The notes under the pieces are model-generated. The model was given only the letters and a program-made list of their open reading frames with translations, was not told the DNA's origin and did not search any database. A DNA stretch of 25,052 nt from an uncultured Oxalobacteraceae bacterium. Its GTDB lineage: Bacteria; Pseudomonadota; Gammaproteobacteria; Burkholderiales; Burkholderiaceae. Shown here piece after piece: positions 1 through 7,789 of this stretch (positions are counted from its first letter, which is position 1; every line of letters starts with the position of its first letter). The position numbers and the translations under genes were made by a program. The stretch is from the NCBI GenBank assembly GCA_946479255.1, contig CAMLFK010000038.1, positions 1-25,052 on the forward strand. Direction: 5' to 3'.

Positions 1-413
1 ACGAGATGGCCGACATCAAGCGCATGTTCACGCCGGAGTTCCGCAACCGCCTGGACGCGACCATCAGCTTCCGTGCGCTGGACGAGGAAATCATCCTGCG
101 CGTGGTCGACAAGTTCCTGATGCAGCTGGAAGAGCAGCTACACGAGAAAAAGGTCGAAGCGGTGTTCACCGAGAAGCTGCGCAAGTTCCTCGCGCAGAAG
201 GGTTTCGACCCGCAGATGGGTGCACGGCCGATGTCGCGCCTGATCCAGGACATGATCCGCAAGGCCTTGGCCGACGAGCTGCTGTTCGGCAAGCTGGTCA
301 GCGGCGGCAGGGTCACCGTCGATATGGACGAGAAGGACAATGTCTTCCTCGACTTCCCCGAGTCCGATGCAACGCCTCCGGCGGCCGCACCGGAAACGGT
401 CGAAATCGAGTAA
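1..413 (+). CDS. clpA: ATP-dependent Clp protease ATP-binding subunit ClpA, C-terminal part
   Basis: This is the 3' end of a gene that begins before the window; the visible part reads in frame from base 3 and encodes about 136 residues. ClpA is the AAA+ unfoldase that feeds substrates to ClpP in the cytoplasm. The fragment covers the end of the second AAA+ module and the C-terminal small domain. FTPEFRNRLD is the sensor/arginine-finger region, and GARPMSRLIQ is the sensor-2 motif with its arginine. The stretch ALADELLFGKLVSGGRV matches the ClpA ending rather than ClpB or ClpX. The last 20 or so residues are a Pro/Ala/Glu-rich tail that varies in the family. The gene is followed 18 bp later by a strong terminator, so it is transcriptionally separated from the injection-system operon. 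Confidence 0.93.
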   Translation, partial: EMADIKRMFTPEFRNRLDATISFRALDEEIILRVVDKFLMQLEEQLHEKKVEAVFTEKLRKFLAQKGFDPQMGARPMSRLIQDMIRKALADELLFGKLVSGGRVTVDMDEKDNVFLDFPESDATPPAAAPETVEIE

Positions 414-431
414 GTCGATTCCTTCAACACC

Positions 432-459
432 AAAAGCCCGCGCAAGCGGGCTTTTTTTT
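432..459 (+). terminator. Rho-independent terminator of clpA
   Basis: The perfect 10-bp stem AAAAGCCCGC / GCGGGCTTTT (432-441 and 446-455) closes a GCAA tetraloop of the GNRA type and runs into eight T residues (452-459). It lies 18 bp after the clpA stop codon. Because the stem starts with four A residues it could also work in the reverse direction. Confidence 0.95.
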
Positions 460-682
460 GCTCAGCCGCAGCGTTGAGCCACCAAGTTTTACATTAGTCC
501 CTGCCGTGCAAAAAGCGCCCGCATTTTGCCAAAAAACCTCCATTCGCTCATCCCACCAATCACACGTGCCGCTCATCAATGGATTAATTTCTTTAATTCA
601 CATCCCATTTCTGTGCAAAGAACGCGCCATATTCACCTGTCAACCCGCGCGCGCAAATCAAGTAAATAATGTCGTTTAAACA

Positions 683-696
683 TTGATCCAAATCAA
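683..696 (+). promoter_or_regulatory. FNR/Anr-type binding site upstream of the sheath gene
   Basis: TTGATCCAAATCAA matches the FNR consensus TTGAT-N4-ATCAA at all ten defined positions. Its centre (689.5) is 41.5 bp upstream of the start predicted from the -10 hexamer at 719-724. That is the class II position at which FNR activates transcription by overlapping the -35 region. Binding of an FNR-family protein is inferred from the motif, not shown. Confidence 0.8.
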
Positions 697-718
697 GCAG
701 ATAGTAGATAAAACGCCA

Positions 719-724
719 TCTAAT
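719..724 (+). promoter_or_regulatory. Predicted -10 element of the operon promoter
   Basis: TCTAAT matches five of six bases of the sigma-70 -10 consensus. It places the transcription start at about base 731 and leaves a 5' untranslated leader of about 47 nt before the sheath start codon. No good -35 hexamer is visible 17 bp upstream; the FNR box occupies that space, as expected for an activator-dependent promoter. Confidence 0.6.
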
Positions 725-777
725 GGATTACCGTCCTCATCAACGCGACGGCCCCCACTGTATAAAAGGAGACTTCC

Positions 778-2370
778 ATGCCCGTCGCAGTGAGCTATCC
801 AGGTGTTTATATACAAGAGGTATCAAGCGGCGTGCGGACCATAACCGGGGTGGCGACATCGATCACCGCGTTTGTTGGCCGTGCCCTGCGCGGACCGGTC
901 GACGAGCCGGTCACCATCACCAGCTATGCCGATTTCGAGCGCGTCTTCGGCGGCCTGTGGATCAACAGTTCGCTCGGCTTTGCCGTGCGTGACTTTTACT
1001 TAAATGGCGGCAGCCAGGCCATCATCGTGCGGCTGTATAACCCGCCCGCCGCCGTAGAGGGCGTGGTGCACAGCCATGCCGCCATCTCGGCCGACACCCT
1101 CAAGCTGCAGGCGCGCTATCCGGGCACCTGGGGCAATGCGCTGCAAGTGCGCATCGACCACGACATCGTCCCTGCTGACCCAAACAACTTCAACCTTTCG
1201 GTGCGCGATTCCAAGACCCGCCAGGTGGAGGTGTTCCGCAATGTCTCGGTGGCGCCGGCCAGCGCGCGCCGCGTCGACCTGGTGCTGGCCAGCGAATCGA
1301 AGCTGCTGGCCACCGCTCCCGGCGCGCTGCCCGGCGCGCGTCCCGCCAAGAACGCCGATCCCACCGTCGGCCAGGACATCTGGGACACGACCCTCGCCAC
1401 CAATACGCGCGTGCTCGATGCCGGCAAGGCCGGCGACGAACTGGCGTTGACCCTGGCCAGCTTCAACGGCCCCGGCACCATGCTAAACAAGCGTGGCCTG
1501 TACGCGCTCGCCAAGGCCGACCTCTTCAACATCCTGTGCATCCCGCCGTATATCGCCAACAGCGACGGCGATATGTTGAACGGCAGTGTGGACGCCACCC
1601 TGGTCGGCGAAGCCGCCCAGTACTGCGAAAAGCGCCGCGCCATGCTGATCGTCGATCCGCCGCCAGCGTGGGATGAAGTGGCCGATGCGGTCAGCGGTGT
1701 CGGCGCCATCGGCACCATCAGCAAGAACGCCGCGCTGTTCTTCCCGCGCCTGCGCGAAGTCATCAGCCTGCGCGACGACCAGATCGGGACCCTGGCACCA
1801 TGCGGCGCGGTTGCCGGCGTGTTCGCCCGTACCGACACCGAACGCGGCGTGTGGAAAGCCCCGGCCGGCATGGACGCGCGCCTGATCGGCGTGCCGGCCC
1901 TGTCGGTCGCGCTGGACGACGCCGAGAACGGCCTGCTCAATCCACTCGGGATCAACTGCCTGCGCACCATGCCGGCGGCAGGAAGGCTGGTATGGGGCGC
2001 GCGCACCATGCAAGGCGACGACCGCAACGCCTCCGAATGGAAGTACATCCCGGTACGCCGCACCGCGCTCTACATCGAGGAGAGCCTGTACCGCGGCACC
2101 CAGTGGGTGGTGTTCGAGCCGAACGACGAACCGCTGTGGTCGCAGATCCGCCTGAACCTGGGCGCCTTCATGCACAACCTGTTCCGCCAGGGCGCCTTCC
2201 AGGGAAAGACCCCGCAGGAAGCCTACTTCGTCAAGTGCGACAAGGAGACCACCACGCAAGACGACATCAATCGCGGCATCGTCAACATCGTGGTCGGCTT
2301 CGCGCCGCTCAAGCCGGCCGAATTCGTGGTCATCAGCCTCCAGCAGATCGCTGGCCAGATCCAAGCCTAA
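778..2370 (+). CDS. Contractile tail sheath protein (eCIS/phage gp18-like)
   Basis: This 530-residue protein is the only sheath subunit in the locus. Sheath subunits polymerise around the inner tube and contract to drive it through a target envelope. The N-terminus YPGVYIQEV and the following SITAFVGRALRGP and SYADFERVFGG are the classic opening of Afp/PVC and myophage sheaths. The C-terminal part (residues about 420-530) carries WKYIPVRRT, YIEESLYRGTQWVVFEPND, and the ending GFAPLKPAEFVVISLQQIAGQ, which form the conserved core and arm. Residues about 105-220 form a more variable inserted domain. The ATG has a strong AAGGAGA five bases upstream. As first gene of the run it lies closest to the FNR-type promoter. 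The family call is secure; the target cell is unknown. Confidence 0.95.
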   Translation: MPVAVSYPGVYIQEVSSGVRTITGVATSITAFVGRALRGPVDEPVTITSYADFERVFGGLWINSSLGFAVRDFYLNGGSQAIIVRLYNPPAAVEGVVHSHAAISADTLKLQARYPGTWGNALQVRIDHDIVPADPNNFNLSVRDSKTRQVEVFRNVSVAPASARRVDLVLASESKLLATAPGALPGARPAKNADPTVGQDIWDTTLATNTRVLDAGKAGDELALTLASFNGPGTMLNKRGLYALAKADLFNILCIPPYIANSDGDMLNGSVDATLVGEAAQYCEKRRAMLIVDPPPAWDEVADAVSGVGAIGTISKNAALFFPRLREVISLRDDQIGTLAPCGAVAGVFARTDTERGVWKAPAGMDARLIGVPALSVALDDAENGLLNPLGINCLRTMPAAGRLVWGARTMQGDDRNASEWKYIPVRRTALYIEESLYRGTQWVVFEPNDEPLWSQIRLNLGAFMHNLFRQGAFQGKTPQEAYFVKCDKETTTQDDINRGIVNIVVGFAPLKPAEFVVISLQQIAGQIQA

Positions 2371-2388
2371 TTCAGAACAGGAGACGTC

Positions 2389-2916
2389 ATGGCCCAGTTC
2401 AGCGTCAACGCGCAGCGTTTCGATCCCTATAAAAACTTCAAATTCCGCATCAAGTGGGACGGCCGCTACGTGGCCGGCGTCAGCAAGGTGGGCGGCCTCA
2501 AACGCACCACCGAAGTGGTCAAGCACCGCGAAGGCGGCGACCCATCGTCCAGCCGCAAATCGCCTGGCCGCACCGAGTACGACGCCATCACCGTCGAACG
2601 CGGCGTCACGCACGACACCGAGTTCGAGAAGTGGGCCAACAAGGTCTGGAACTTCGGTTCCGGCCTCGGCGCCGAGGTCGCGCTCAAGGACTTCCGCAAG
2701 GATGTCATCATCGAGGTCTACAACGAAGCGGGGCAGCTGGCGCTGGCCTACAAGCTATATCGCTGCTGGGTGTCGGAATACCAGGCGCTGCCCGACCTGG
2801 ACGCCAACGCCAACGCGGTCGCGATCCAGCACATCAAGCTGGAGAACGAAGGCTGGGAACGCGACTACGAAGTCGCCGAGCCATCCGAACCGACCTTCGT
2901 CGAGCCAGGCGCCTGA
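2389..2916 (+). CDS. Inner tube protein (gp19-like, Afp1/Afp5 type)
   Basis: This 175-residue protein is of the Hcp/gp19 tube fold family whose hexameric rings stack into the rigid inner tube. Diagnostic pieces are the N-terminal DPYKNFKFRIKWDGRYVAGVSKVGGLKRTTEVV, cited here by its parts FRIKWDGRYVAGVSKV and LKRTTEVVKHREGG. Also present are ITVERGVTHDTEFEKWANKVW in the middle and VAIQHIKLENEGWERDY at the C-terminus. It starts 18 bp after the sheath stop with its own AGGAG five bases before the ATG, so it need not depend on coupling to the sheath. Afp and PVC loci usually carry two or three tube paralogues; only this one is present, so it may also serve as the ring that meets the baseplate. 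Confidence 0.93.
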   Translation: MAQFSVNAQRFDPYKNFKFRIKWDGRYVAGVSKVGGLKRTTEVVKHREGGDPSSSRKSPGRTEYDAITVERGVTHDTEFEKWANKVWNFGSGLGAEVALKDFRKDVIIEVYNEAGQLALAYKLYRCWVSEYQALPDLDANANAVAIQHIKLENEGWERDYEVAEPSEPTFVEPGA

Positions 2917-2917
2917 G

Positions 2918-3652
2918 ATGCCGGGCACCTCGCCGCTGCCCGCGGACGTGCTGCTGCAAGCCTGGGAGCGCGGCTGCGGCCTGTCGCCCACCGGGCGCGC
3001 GCTGACGCTGTTACAGGCGGCCGAGCCGCACTGCACGCACGCCGAACTGGCCGCCATGCCGATCGGCGCGCGCGACGCAGCCCTGTTGCGCCTGCGCGCC
3101 CGGCTGTTCGGCGACGAGGTGGCCGCACTGGCGCATTGCCCGGCCTGCCGCGAACCGCTTGACGTCGCCTTCCGCACCAGCGACGTCACGCTCGGCGCGC
3201 CAGGGCAGGATGAGCACCGCCTGTATCTGCCCGACGCGTCGATGGAGATCGTCTACCGCCTGCCCAGCAGCGAAGACGTGCTGGCGGTGGCCCGGCATGA
3301 CGATGGCGCCTGCGCACTGCTGCACCGTTGCGTCAGCAGCATGCGTATCAAGGACCGGGATGCCGGCCTTGACGCGCTCTCGCCGGATGCCGTGGCGGCG
3401 CTGTCGGCCGCCATCGGCGAAGCCGATCCGCAGGCCCGCATCGACTTGGCCCTGCATTGCCCGGCATGCGGCCACGGCTGGAATGCGCTGTTCGACATCG
3501 CCAGCTTCCTGTGGACCGAAGTGGCCGCGCTGGCCCAGCGCCTGATGCGCGACGTGCACACGCTGGCGCGCGCCTACGGCTGGCGCGAGGCCGACATCCT
3601 GGCGATGAGCGCACAGCGCCGCCAATGCTACCTGGACCTGGCCCTGTCATGA
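2918..3652 (+). CDS. T4 gp26-like baseplate protein with split zinc ribbon
   Basis: This 244-residue protein resembles the T4 baseplate (gp26/gp28-like) family found in eCIS and Mu-like tails. The start is the ATG one base after the tube stop; the open frame extends further upstream but only inside the tube gene. Two CPAC pairs, at residues 74-77 and 181-184, flank an inserted segment of about 100 residues and probably form one four-cysteine zinc ribbon. The C-terminal helix (SFLWTEVAALAQRL then AYGWREADILAMSAQRRQCYL) matches the family's recurrent ending. Its stop overlaps the next start as ATGA, suggesting coupled translation. The likely role is in the central baseplate or hub; the precise position in the particle is inferred from the family. 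Confidence 0.72.
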   Translation: MPGTSPLPADVLLQAWERGCGLSPTGRALTLLQAAEPHCTHAELAAMPIGARDAALLRLRARLFGDEVAALAHCPACREPLDVAFRTSDVTLGAPGQDEHRLYLPDASMEIVYRLPSSEDVLAVARHDDGACALLHRCVSSMRIKDRDAGLDALSPDAVAALSAAIGEADPQARIDLALHCPACGHGWNALFDIASFLWTEVAALAQRLMRDVHTLARAYGWREADILAMSAQRRQCYLDLALS

Positions 3653-4458
3653 ACAGCATCCTCGACATCCACGTGCAACGCGAACGCGGCCAGGCCGTGA
3701 CCCTGGCGCCGCGCCTGCCGTCGATGTTCGAGTCCGCGTCCGGTCTCGAAGATAGCGCACCGGTGTTTGAACAAAGCGTGCCCGCGGCGCCGCTCGCCAC
3801 GGCGCCTCACGGCATGCCAGAAGCGCCACGCCCGGCGCCATCGGCGCCGATGCAGCCGGCCCGGGAGCCGCTGCGGCGTGCCGCTGCGCCCCCGCCGGCG
3901 CCCGTCGCCCCGGCAGCGGCCGCACCGGCGCAGCTGAGCGTCGCGCCGCCGGCCAGGCGCACGCCGCCCGCGCCTGCGCATGTGCCGGGCCCGCAAATCG
4001 TACGGATCGAACGCGAGACCGTACTGATGCCGGGCGCGCCGGTTCGCAAAGAGCTCACCCCAGCGAGCCCGGCGCCAAGGCGCGCAGCGGCGGCCACGCC
4101 ACCAGCACCGGTGTTGCCGGCGGCACAGCCTGCCGTAGCTGCAGCAGCGCCCGCTCCGCTACCGGCGGCGCCGAAAATTGAAGTGCGCCCCGCGCGCGCG
4201 GCCGGGGCCGGGGCGGTGCGCCCATCCACCGGCCAGGTGGTGCCCGCACCGCAAGCGGTCCGGGTTCCAGCATCCAGGCGCGCACCCTCACTGCCCGCGC
4301 CAGTCATGCGCGCGCCCGACGTGCACATCACCATCGGGCGCATCGAAGTGCGCGCCACCACCGCAGCGCCGTCCCGGGCCGCGCGCGACAACGGCGCCGT
4401 CGCGCCCATGAGCCTGGACCAGTACCTGAGCCAGCGCAACCGCAAGGGGAATCCATGA
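3649..4458 (+). CDS. Pro/Ala-rich linker protein of the injection system, function unknown
   Basis: This 269-residue protein overlaps the previous stop by 4 nt (ATGA). Ordered-looking segments exist only at its ends. The N-terminus (about 35 residues, MNSILDIHVQRERGQAV) could be an interaction peptide. The C-terminus has PDVHITIGRIEVRATT followed by MSLDQYLSQR. The roughly 180 residues between are dominated by Pro and Ala with scattered Arg, and are probably disordered. There is no signal peptide or membrane segment. Genes with this layout sit between baseplate and cap genes in related loci as I remember them, but I know of no assigned function. It could be an assembly linker, or a very reduced stand-in for the tape measure, which is otherwise missing. 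Both ideas are speculative. Confidence 0.6.
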   Translation: MNSILDIHVQRERGQAVTLAPRLPSMFESASGLEDSAPVFEQSVPAAPLATAPHGMPEAPRPAPSAPMQPAREPLRRAAAPPPAPVAPAAAAPAQLSVAPPARRTPPAPAHVPGPQIVRIERETVLMPGAPVRKELTPASPAPRRAAAATPPAPVLPAAQPAVAAAAPAPLPAAPKIEVRPARAAGAGAVRPSTGQVVPAPQAVRVPASRRAPSLPAPVMRAPDVHITIGRIEVRATTAAPSRAARDNGAVAPMSLDQYLSQRNRKGNP

Positions 4459-5726
4459 GTGACGCGCTTGCCATCGCCGCGACCACGGTCGCCTTGCGCA
4501 ACCTGCTGAACAAGCAGGTGCCGGCGCTGCTGGAAGGCTCATACAGCTTCGACGTCACCACCAGCGCGCCCGACATTGCGGGCAAGGACCTGGCCAGCCT
4601 GCGCATCAACCTATTCCTTTACCACGCGGTGCAAAACGCCGGCTGGCGCAATATGGACATGCCGCGCCAGCTCAAGCCCGGCGAATCGGGCAGTCCGCCG
4701 CTCTCGCTCAACCTGCACTACCTGCTGACGGTCTACAACGGCACCGGCATCGACGCCGACGCCACCAGCCTGCGCGCGCTTGGCGCCGCCATGAGCGTGC
4801 TGCACGACCATCCGGTGCTGGGTGCGCAGGAACTGCGCGACACCCTGTTCGACGACGCCATGCAGCCGATCAGCGATGTGGCCGACCAGATCGAACGCCT
4901 GCGCATCACCCAGCTGCCCTTGAGCATCGACGACACGTCCAAACTGTGGAGCGCCTTCCAGTCCAACTACCGCATGTCGGTGGCCTACGAGGTCAGCGTC
5001 GTGCTGATCGACAGCCGGCGTGCCGCCAAGGCCGCGCTGCCGGTGCTCAAGCGCGGCAACGAGGACCGCGGCCCGCAAGTCGGTGCGCGCTCCTTGCCGG
5101 TGCTCTCGCAAGTGCGCGCACCGCGCCTGCAGCAGGCCGCGCGCCAGGGCGAGGAACTGGTCTTCAGTGGCAGCAATCTGGGCGCCAGCGCGCTGGTGCG
5201 CCTGAGCAGCCTGGCCGTCGAAGGGCCGGGGCCAATCGAGCTGAATGCCTTGGGCGGGCAGGGCGGTACCACGCTGACCCTGACGCTGCCCTCGCTGCCC
5301 GGCGCCGCCGATGCGCTCAAGGCCTGGACGCCGGGTTTCTACAGCGCGGCGGTGGTGGAGCATCCGCTCGATGCGCCATCGATTGCCAGTAACGAAGTGG
5401 TGTTTGGCCTCGCGCCCTCGGTCACCCTGAGCGCCAACAGCGCCAGCGCCGGCGACACCTTGACCATTCACTGCAGCCCGCGGGTACGGCCCGGCCAGCG
5501 CGTGCTGGTGCTGTTCGGCGACCGCCAGCTGGTGCCGGAGGCCATCGTCAACCCGCCGCCGGCCGACCTCGGCACGCCGAGCGCCATCAGCATCACCGTC
5601 CCCACTTCAGAGCCTGGCGACTACCTGGTGCGCCTGCGTGTCGATGGTGTCGACAGTATTCCGGTCATCCAGGCCGGCACGCCGCCGCTTCCGCAATTCG
5701 ACCCTGCCCAACAGGTGACCATCTAA
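4455..5726 (+). CDS. DUF4255 (Pvc16/Afp16-like) tail terminator/cap protein
   Basis: This 423-residue protein begins at an ATGA overlap with the previous gene. Residues about 1-185 form the DUF4255/Pvc16 N-terminal domain, recognised by LRINLFLYHAVQNAGWRNMDMP and SPPLSLNLHYLLTVYN (each quoted in part), followed by a conserved YRMSVAYEVSVVLIDS strand. In Afp this family ends tube growth and caps the sheath. The remainder holds two beta-rich Ig/IPT-like units, near residues 214-310 (LSQVRAPRLQQAARQGEEL, FSGSNLG) and 319-423 (SVTLSANSASAGDTLTI). The extension makes it roughly twice the length of the minimal cap and might decorate the distal end. The DUF4255 call is firm; the IPT call is by pattern only. 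Confidence 0.88.
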   Translation: MSDALAIAATTVALRNLLNKQVPALLEGSYSFDVTTSAPDIAGKDLASLRINLFLYHAVQNAGWRNMDMPRQLKPGESGSPPLSLNLHYLLTVYNGTGIDADATSLRALGAAMSVLHDHPVLGAQELRDTLFDDAMQPISDVADQIERLRITQLPLSIDDTSKLWSAFQSNYRMSVAYEVSVVLIDSRRAAKAALPVLKRGNEDRGPQVGARSLPVLSQVRAPRLQQAARQGEELVFSGSNLGASALVRLSSLAVEGPGPIELNALGGQGGTTLTLTLPSLPGAADALKAWTPGFYSAAVVEHPLDAPSIASNEVVFGLAPSVTLSANSASAGDTLTIHCSPRVRPGQRVLVLFGDRQLVPEAIVNPPPADLGTPSAISITVPTSEPGDYLVRLRVDGVDSIPVIQAGTPPLPQFDPAQQVTI

Positions 5727-7789
5727 TGCGCGACTCTCCGAACTGGCTGGCCACCAACGACCATTACCTGGCCGAAGCCCTTACATGGCTGCGTGAGCGG
5801 CTCGAAGGCATGGCTGAACTGGACGACGCGGGCACGGCTTCGGCGCCTGCCCACGCGCCAGCCGCGCCGCGCGGTTTCATTGCCAGGCTGCGCACGGGCG
5901 CCGCTCCCGACATCGTCGCCAAGCCCGATCCCAAACCCGCCCCAACGCGCAACACGGCACCCGGCTGGGATGCCGCCCATCCGCCGGCAATCATCGAACT
6001 CGCGCGCCACCTCGGCCTGTCGGATTTTGAACGTGAAGTACTGCTGCTCGCCGTGGCGATGGAGCTCGATACCCGTGTCGGCGCACTGTGCGCGCGGGCC
6101 CAGCGCGACCACGGCAAGCCATATCCCACCTTTGCGCTGGCCTTCACGCTGTTCGACAACGCCGCCTGGGATGCGATGTCGCCGGAACGCCCGCTGCGCG
6201 CCTGGCAATTGCTCGAACTCGATCCCAATTCCCAGGTGCTGACCGCGGGCGCACTGCGTGCCGACGAACGCATCGTCAACTACGTCAAGGGCCTCGACTA
6301 CCTGGACGCCCGCATTGCCCCGCAACTGACACCGATCGAGCGGCCGGGCGGCGATGCCATCCTGCCGCCCTCGCAGGCGCGCGTGGCGGCCATGCTGGAG
6401 CGCACCCTGGCCGCAATGGATGGCGCCGAACTGCCGGTGCTCGAACTGCTGGGCATCGACAGTCCCAGCAAGGCCATGGTCGCGCATCACGTAGCCAGCG
6501 CGCGCCAGCTCAAGCTATACCGCCTGCCGGCCGACGCACTCCCCGCCGCCGTCAGCGATGCCGACCGCCTGGCCCTGCTGTGGCGCCGCGAGACCTTCCT
6601 GACCCCGCTGGCGCTGTACATCGACGCCTCCGAAATCGACCGCGCCGACGCACGAGCGGACGCGGTGCGCCGGCTGGCCCAGCGCGCCGGTGGGCTGGTG
6701 TTCCTCGACCTGCGCGAAGCCTGGCCCGGTTTCGAGCGCGGCACCATTGCCTGCGACATCGCCAAGCCCACGCCCGCCGAGCAGCGCGACGCCTGGCAGG
6801 CCGCCCTCGGCTTTGATGCGGGCGAACAGCCCGCGCGCCTGGCCGGCCAGTTCAACTTCAACCTGGCCGCGATCCGTGCGATCGCCACGCGCGCCCTGGC
6901 GGACGGCGGCGGCAAGCTGGCGGACGTGCTGCGGGAACAATGCCTGATGCACGCCCGTCCGGTGCTCGACCAATTGGCCCAGCGCCTGGAACCCAAGGCC
7001 ACCTGGGGCGACCTCAAGCTGCCGGCCCAGGAGGAAGGCCTGCTGCGCCAGGTAGTCGCCCAGGTAGGCTGGCGCGACGCCGTCTACGAAGGCTTCGGCT
7101 TTCGCGCGCGCATGAACCGTGGCCTCGGTATCAGCGTACTGTTCGCCGGCGAGAGCGGGACCGGCAAGACCATGGCGGCCGAAGTGATCGCCAACGAACT
7201 GGCGCTGCTGCTGTACCGGATCGACCTGTCGGCGGTGGTCAGCAAATACATCGGCGAGACCGAAAAAAACCTGCGCAAGCTGTTCGACGCGGCGGAAGAC
7301 GGCGGCGCCATCCTGTTCTTCGACGAGGCCGACGCCCTGTTCGGCAAGCGCAGCGAAGTGCGCGACAGCCACGACCGCTATGCCAACATCGAAGTGAACT
7401 ACCTGCTGCAGCGGATCGAGTCCTATCAGGGCCTGGCCATCCTCGCAACCAACATGAAAACCGCGCTGGACGCGGCCTTCATGCGCCGCCTGCGCTTCGT
7501 GGTCAATTTCCCGTATCCCGGCGCGGCCCAGCGCAAGGCCATGTGGCAGCAAGCCTTTCCGGCCAAGACACCGTGCATCAGCCTCGATTACGAACGGCTG
7601 GCGCGCCTGAACCTGTGCGGCGGGAACATCCAGAGCGTGGCGCTCAACAGCGCCTTCATGGCCGCCAGCAGCGGCAGCCCGGTCACCATGCCCATCCTGC
7701 TCGACTGCGCCCGTGCCGAGTTCCGCAAGCTCGACAAACCGATCAACGAGAACGACTTCCGCTGGCAAGGCGGGGAGGGCACGGCATGA
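5726..7789 (+). CDS. AAA+ ATPase of the injection system (Afp15/Pvc15-like)
   Basis: This 687-residue cytoplasmic ATPase starts at TAATG, sharing one base with the previous stop. The C-terminal half is a complete AAA+ module. It has Walker A GESGTGKT (475-482), Walker B ILFFDEAD (529-536), a sensor-1 asparagine in LAILATNMK, and an arginine-finger-like MRRLRF. The preceding region looks like a second, degenerate AAA fold. GIDSPSKA (243-250) stands where a Walker A would be, and LVFLDLREAW (about 323-332) where a Walker B would be. The first 100 residues include a Pro/Ala-rich linker. Afp15-type ATPases occur in nearly all eCIS loci and are thought to act in particle assembly or cargo loading; the exact substrate is unknown. 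Confidence 0.93.
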   Translation: MRDSPNWLATNDHYLAEALTWLRERLEGMAELDDAGTASAPAHAPAAPRGFIARLRTGAAPDIVAKPDPKPAPTRNTAPGWDAAHPPAIIELARHLGLSDFEREVLLLAVAMELDTRVGALCARAQRDHGKPYPTFALAFTLFDNAAWDAMSPERPLRAWQLLELDPNSQVLTAGALRADERIVNYVKGLDYLDARIAPQLTPIERPGGDAILPPSQARVAAMLERTLAAMDGAELPVLELLGIDSPSKAMVAHHVASARQLKLYRLPADALPAAVSDADRLALLWRRETFLTPLALYIDASEIDRADARADAVRRLAQRAGGLVFLDLREAWPGFERGTIACDIAKPTPAEQRDAWQAALGFDAGEQPARLAGQFNFNLAAIRAIATRALADGGGKLADVLREQCLMHARPVLDQLAQRLEPKATWGDLKLPAQEEGLLRQVVAQVGWRDAVYEGFGFRARMNRGLGISVLFAGESGTGKTMAAEVIANELALLLYRIDLSAVVSKYIGETEKNLRKLFDAAEDGGAILFFDEADALFGKRSEVRDSHDRYANIEVNYLLQRIESYQGLAILATNMKTALDAAFMRRLRFVVNFPYPGAAQRKAMWQQAFPAKTPCISLDYERLARLNLCGGNIQSVALNSAFMAASSGSPVTMPILLDCARAEFRKLDKPINENDFRWQGGEGTA

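Larger units (their letters stand above)
460..777 (+). other. AT-rich intergenic region upstream of the injection-system operon
   Basis: These 318 bp separate the clpA terminator from the sheath gene and are clearly richer in A+T than the surrounding coding DNA. I see no credible gene here; the short open frames lack a ribosome-binding site and family resemblance. The 3' half holds an 8-bp palindrome GTTTAAAC (674-681), a perfect FNR-type box (683-696), a -10-like hexamer (719-724) and the sheath ribosome-binding site AAGGAGA (766-772). The part from 460 to about 670 holds nothing I can name apart from A+T-rich tracts around 580-605 that could be binding sites or part of an UP-like region. 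Confidence 0.7.

Noticed and set aside
458..679. 73-codon open frame in the leader
   Set aside because: It starts inside the region of the clpA terminator, has no ribosome-binding site and its composition does not look like a protein.
761..767. TATAAAA before the sheath gene as a -10 element
   Set aside because: It is about ten bases before the start codon and merges with the ribosome-binding site, so a start there would leave almost no leader.
1116..2063. Long open frames on the minus strand opposite the sheath and most other genes
   Set aside because: High G+C content keeps stops rare in all frames. These frames have Arg/Ala/Gly-rich content without family motifs and lie opposite confidently identified genes.
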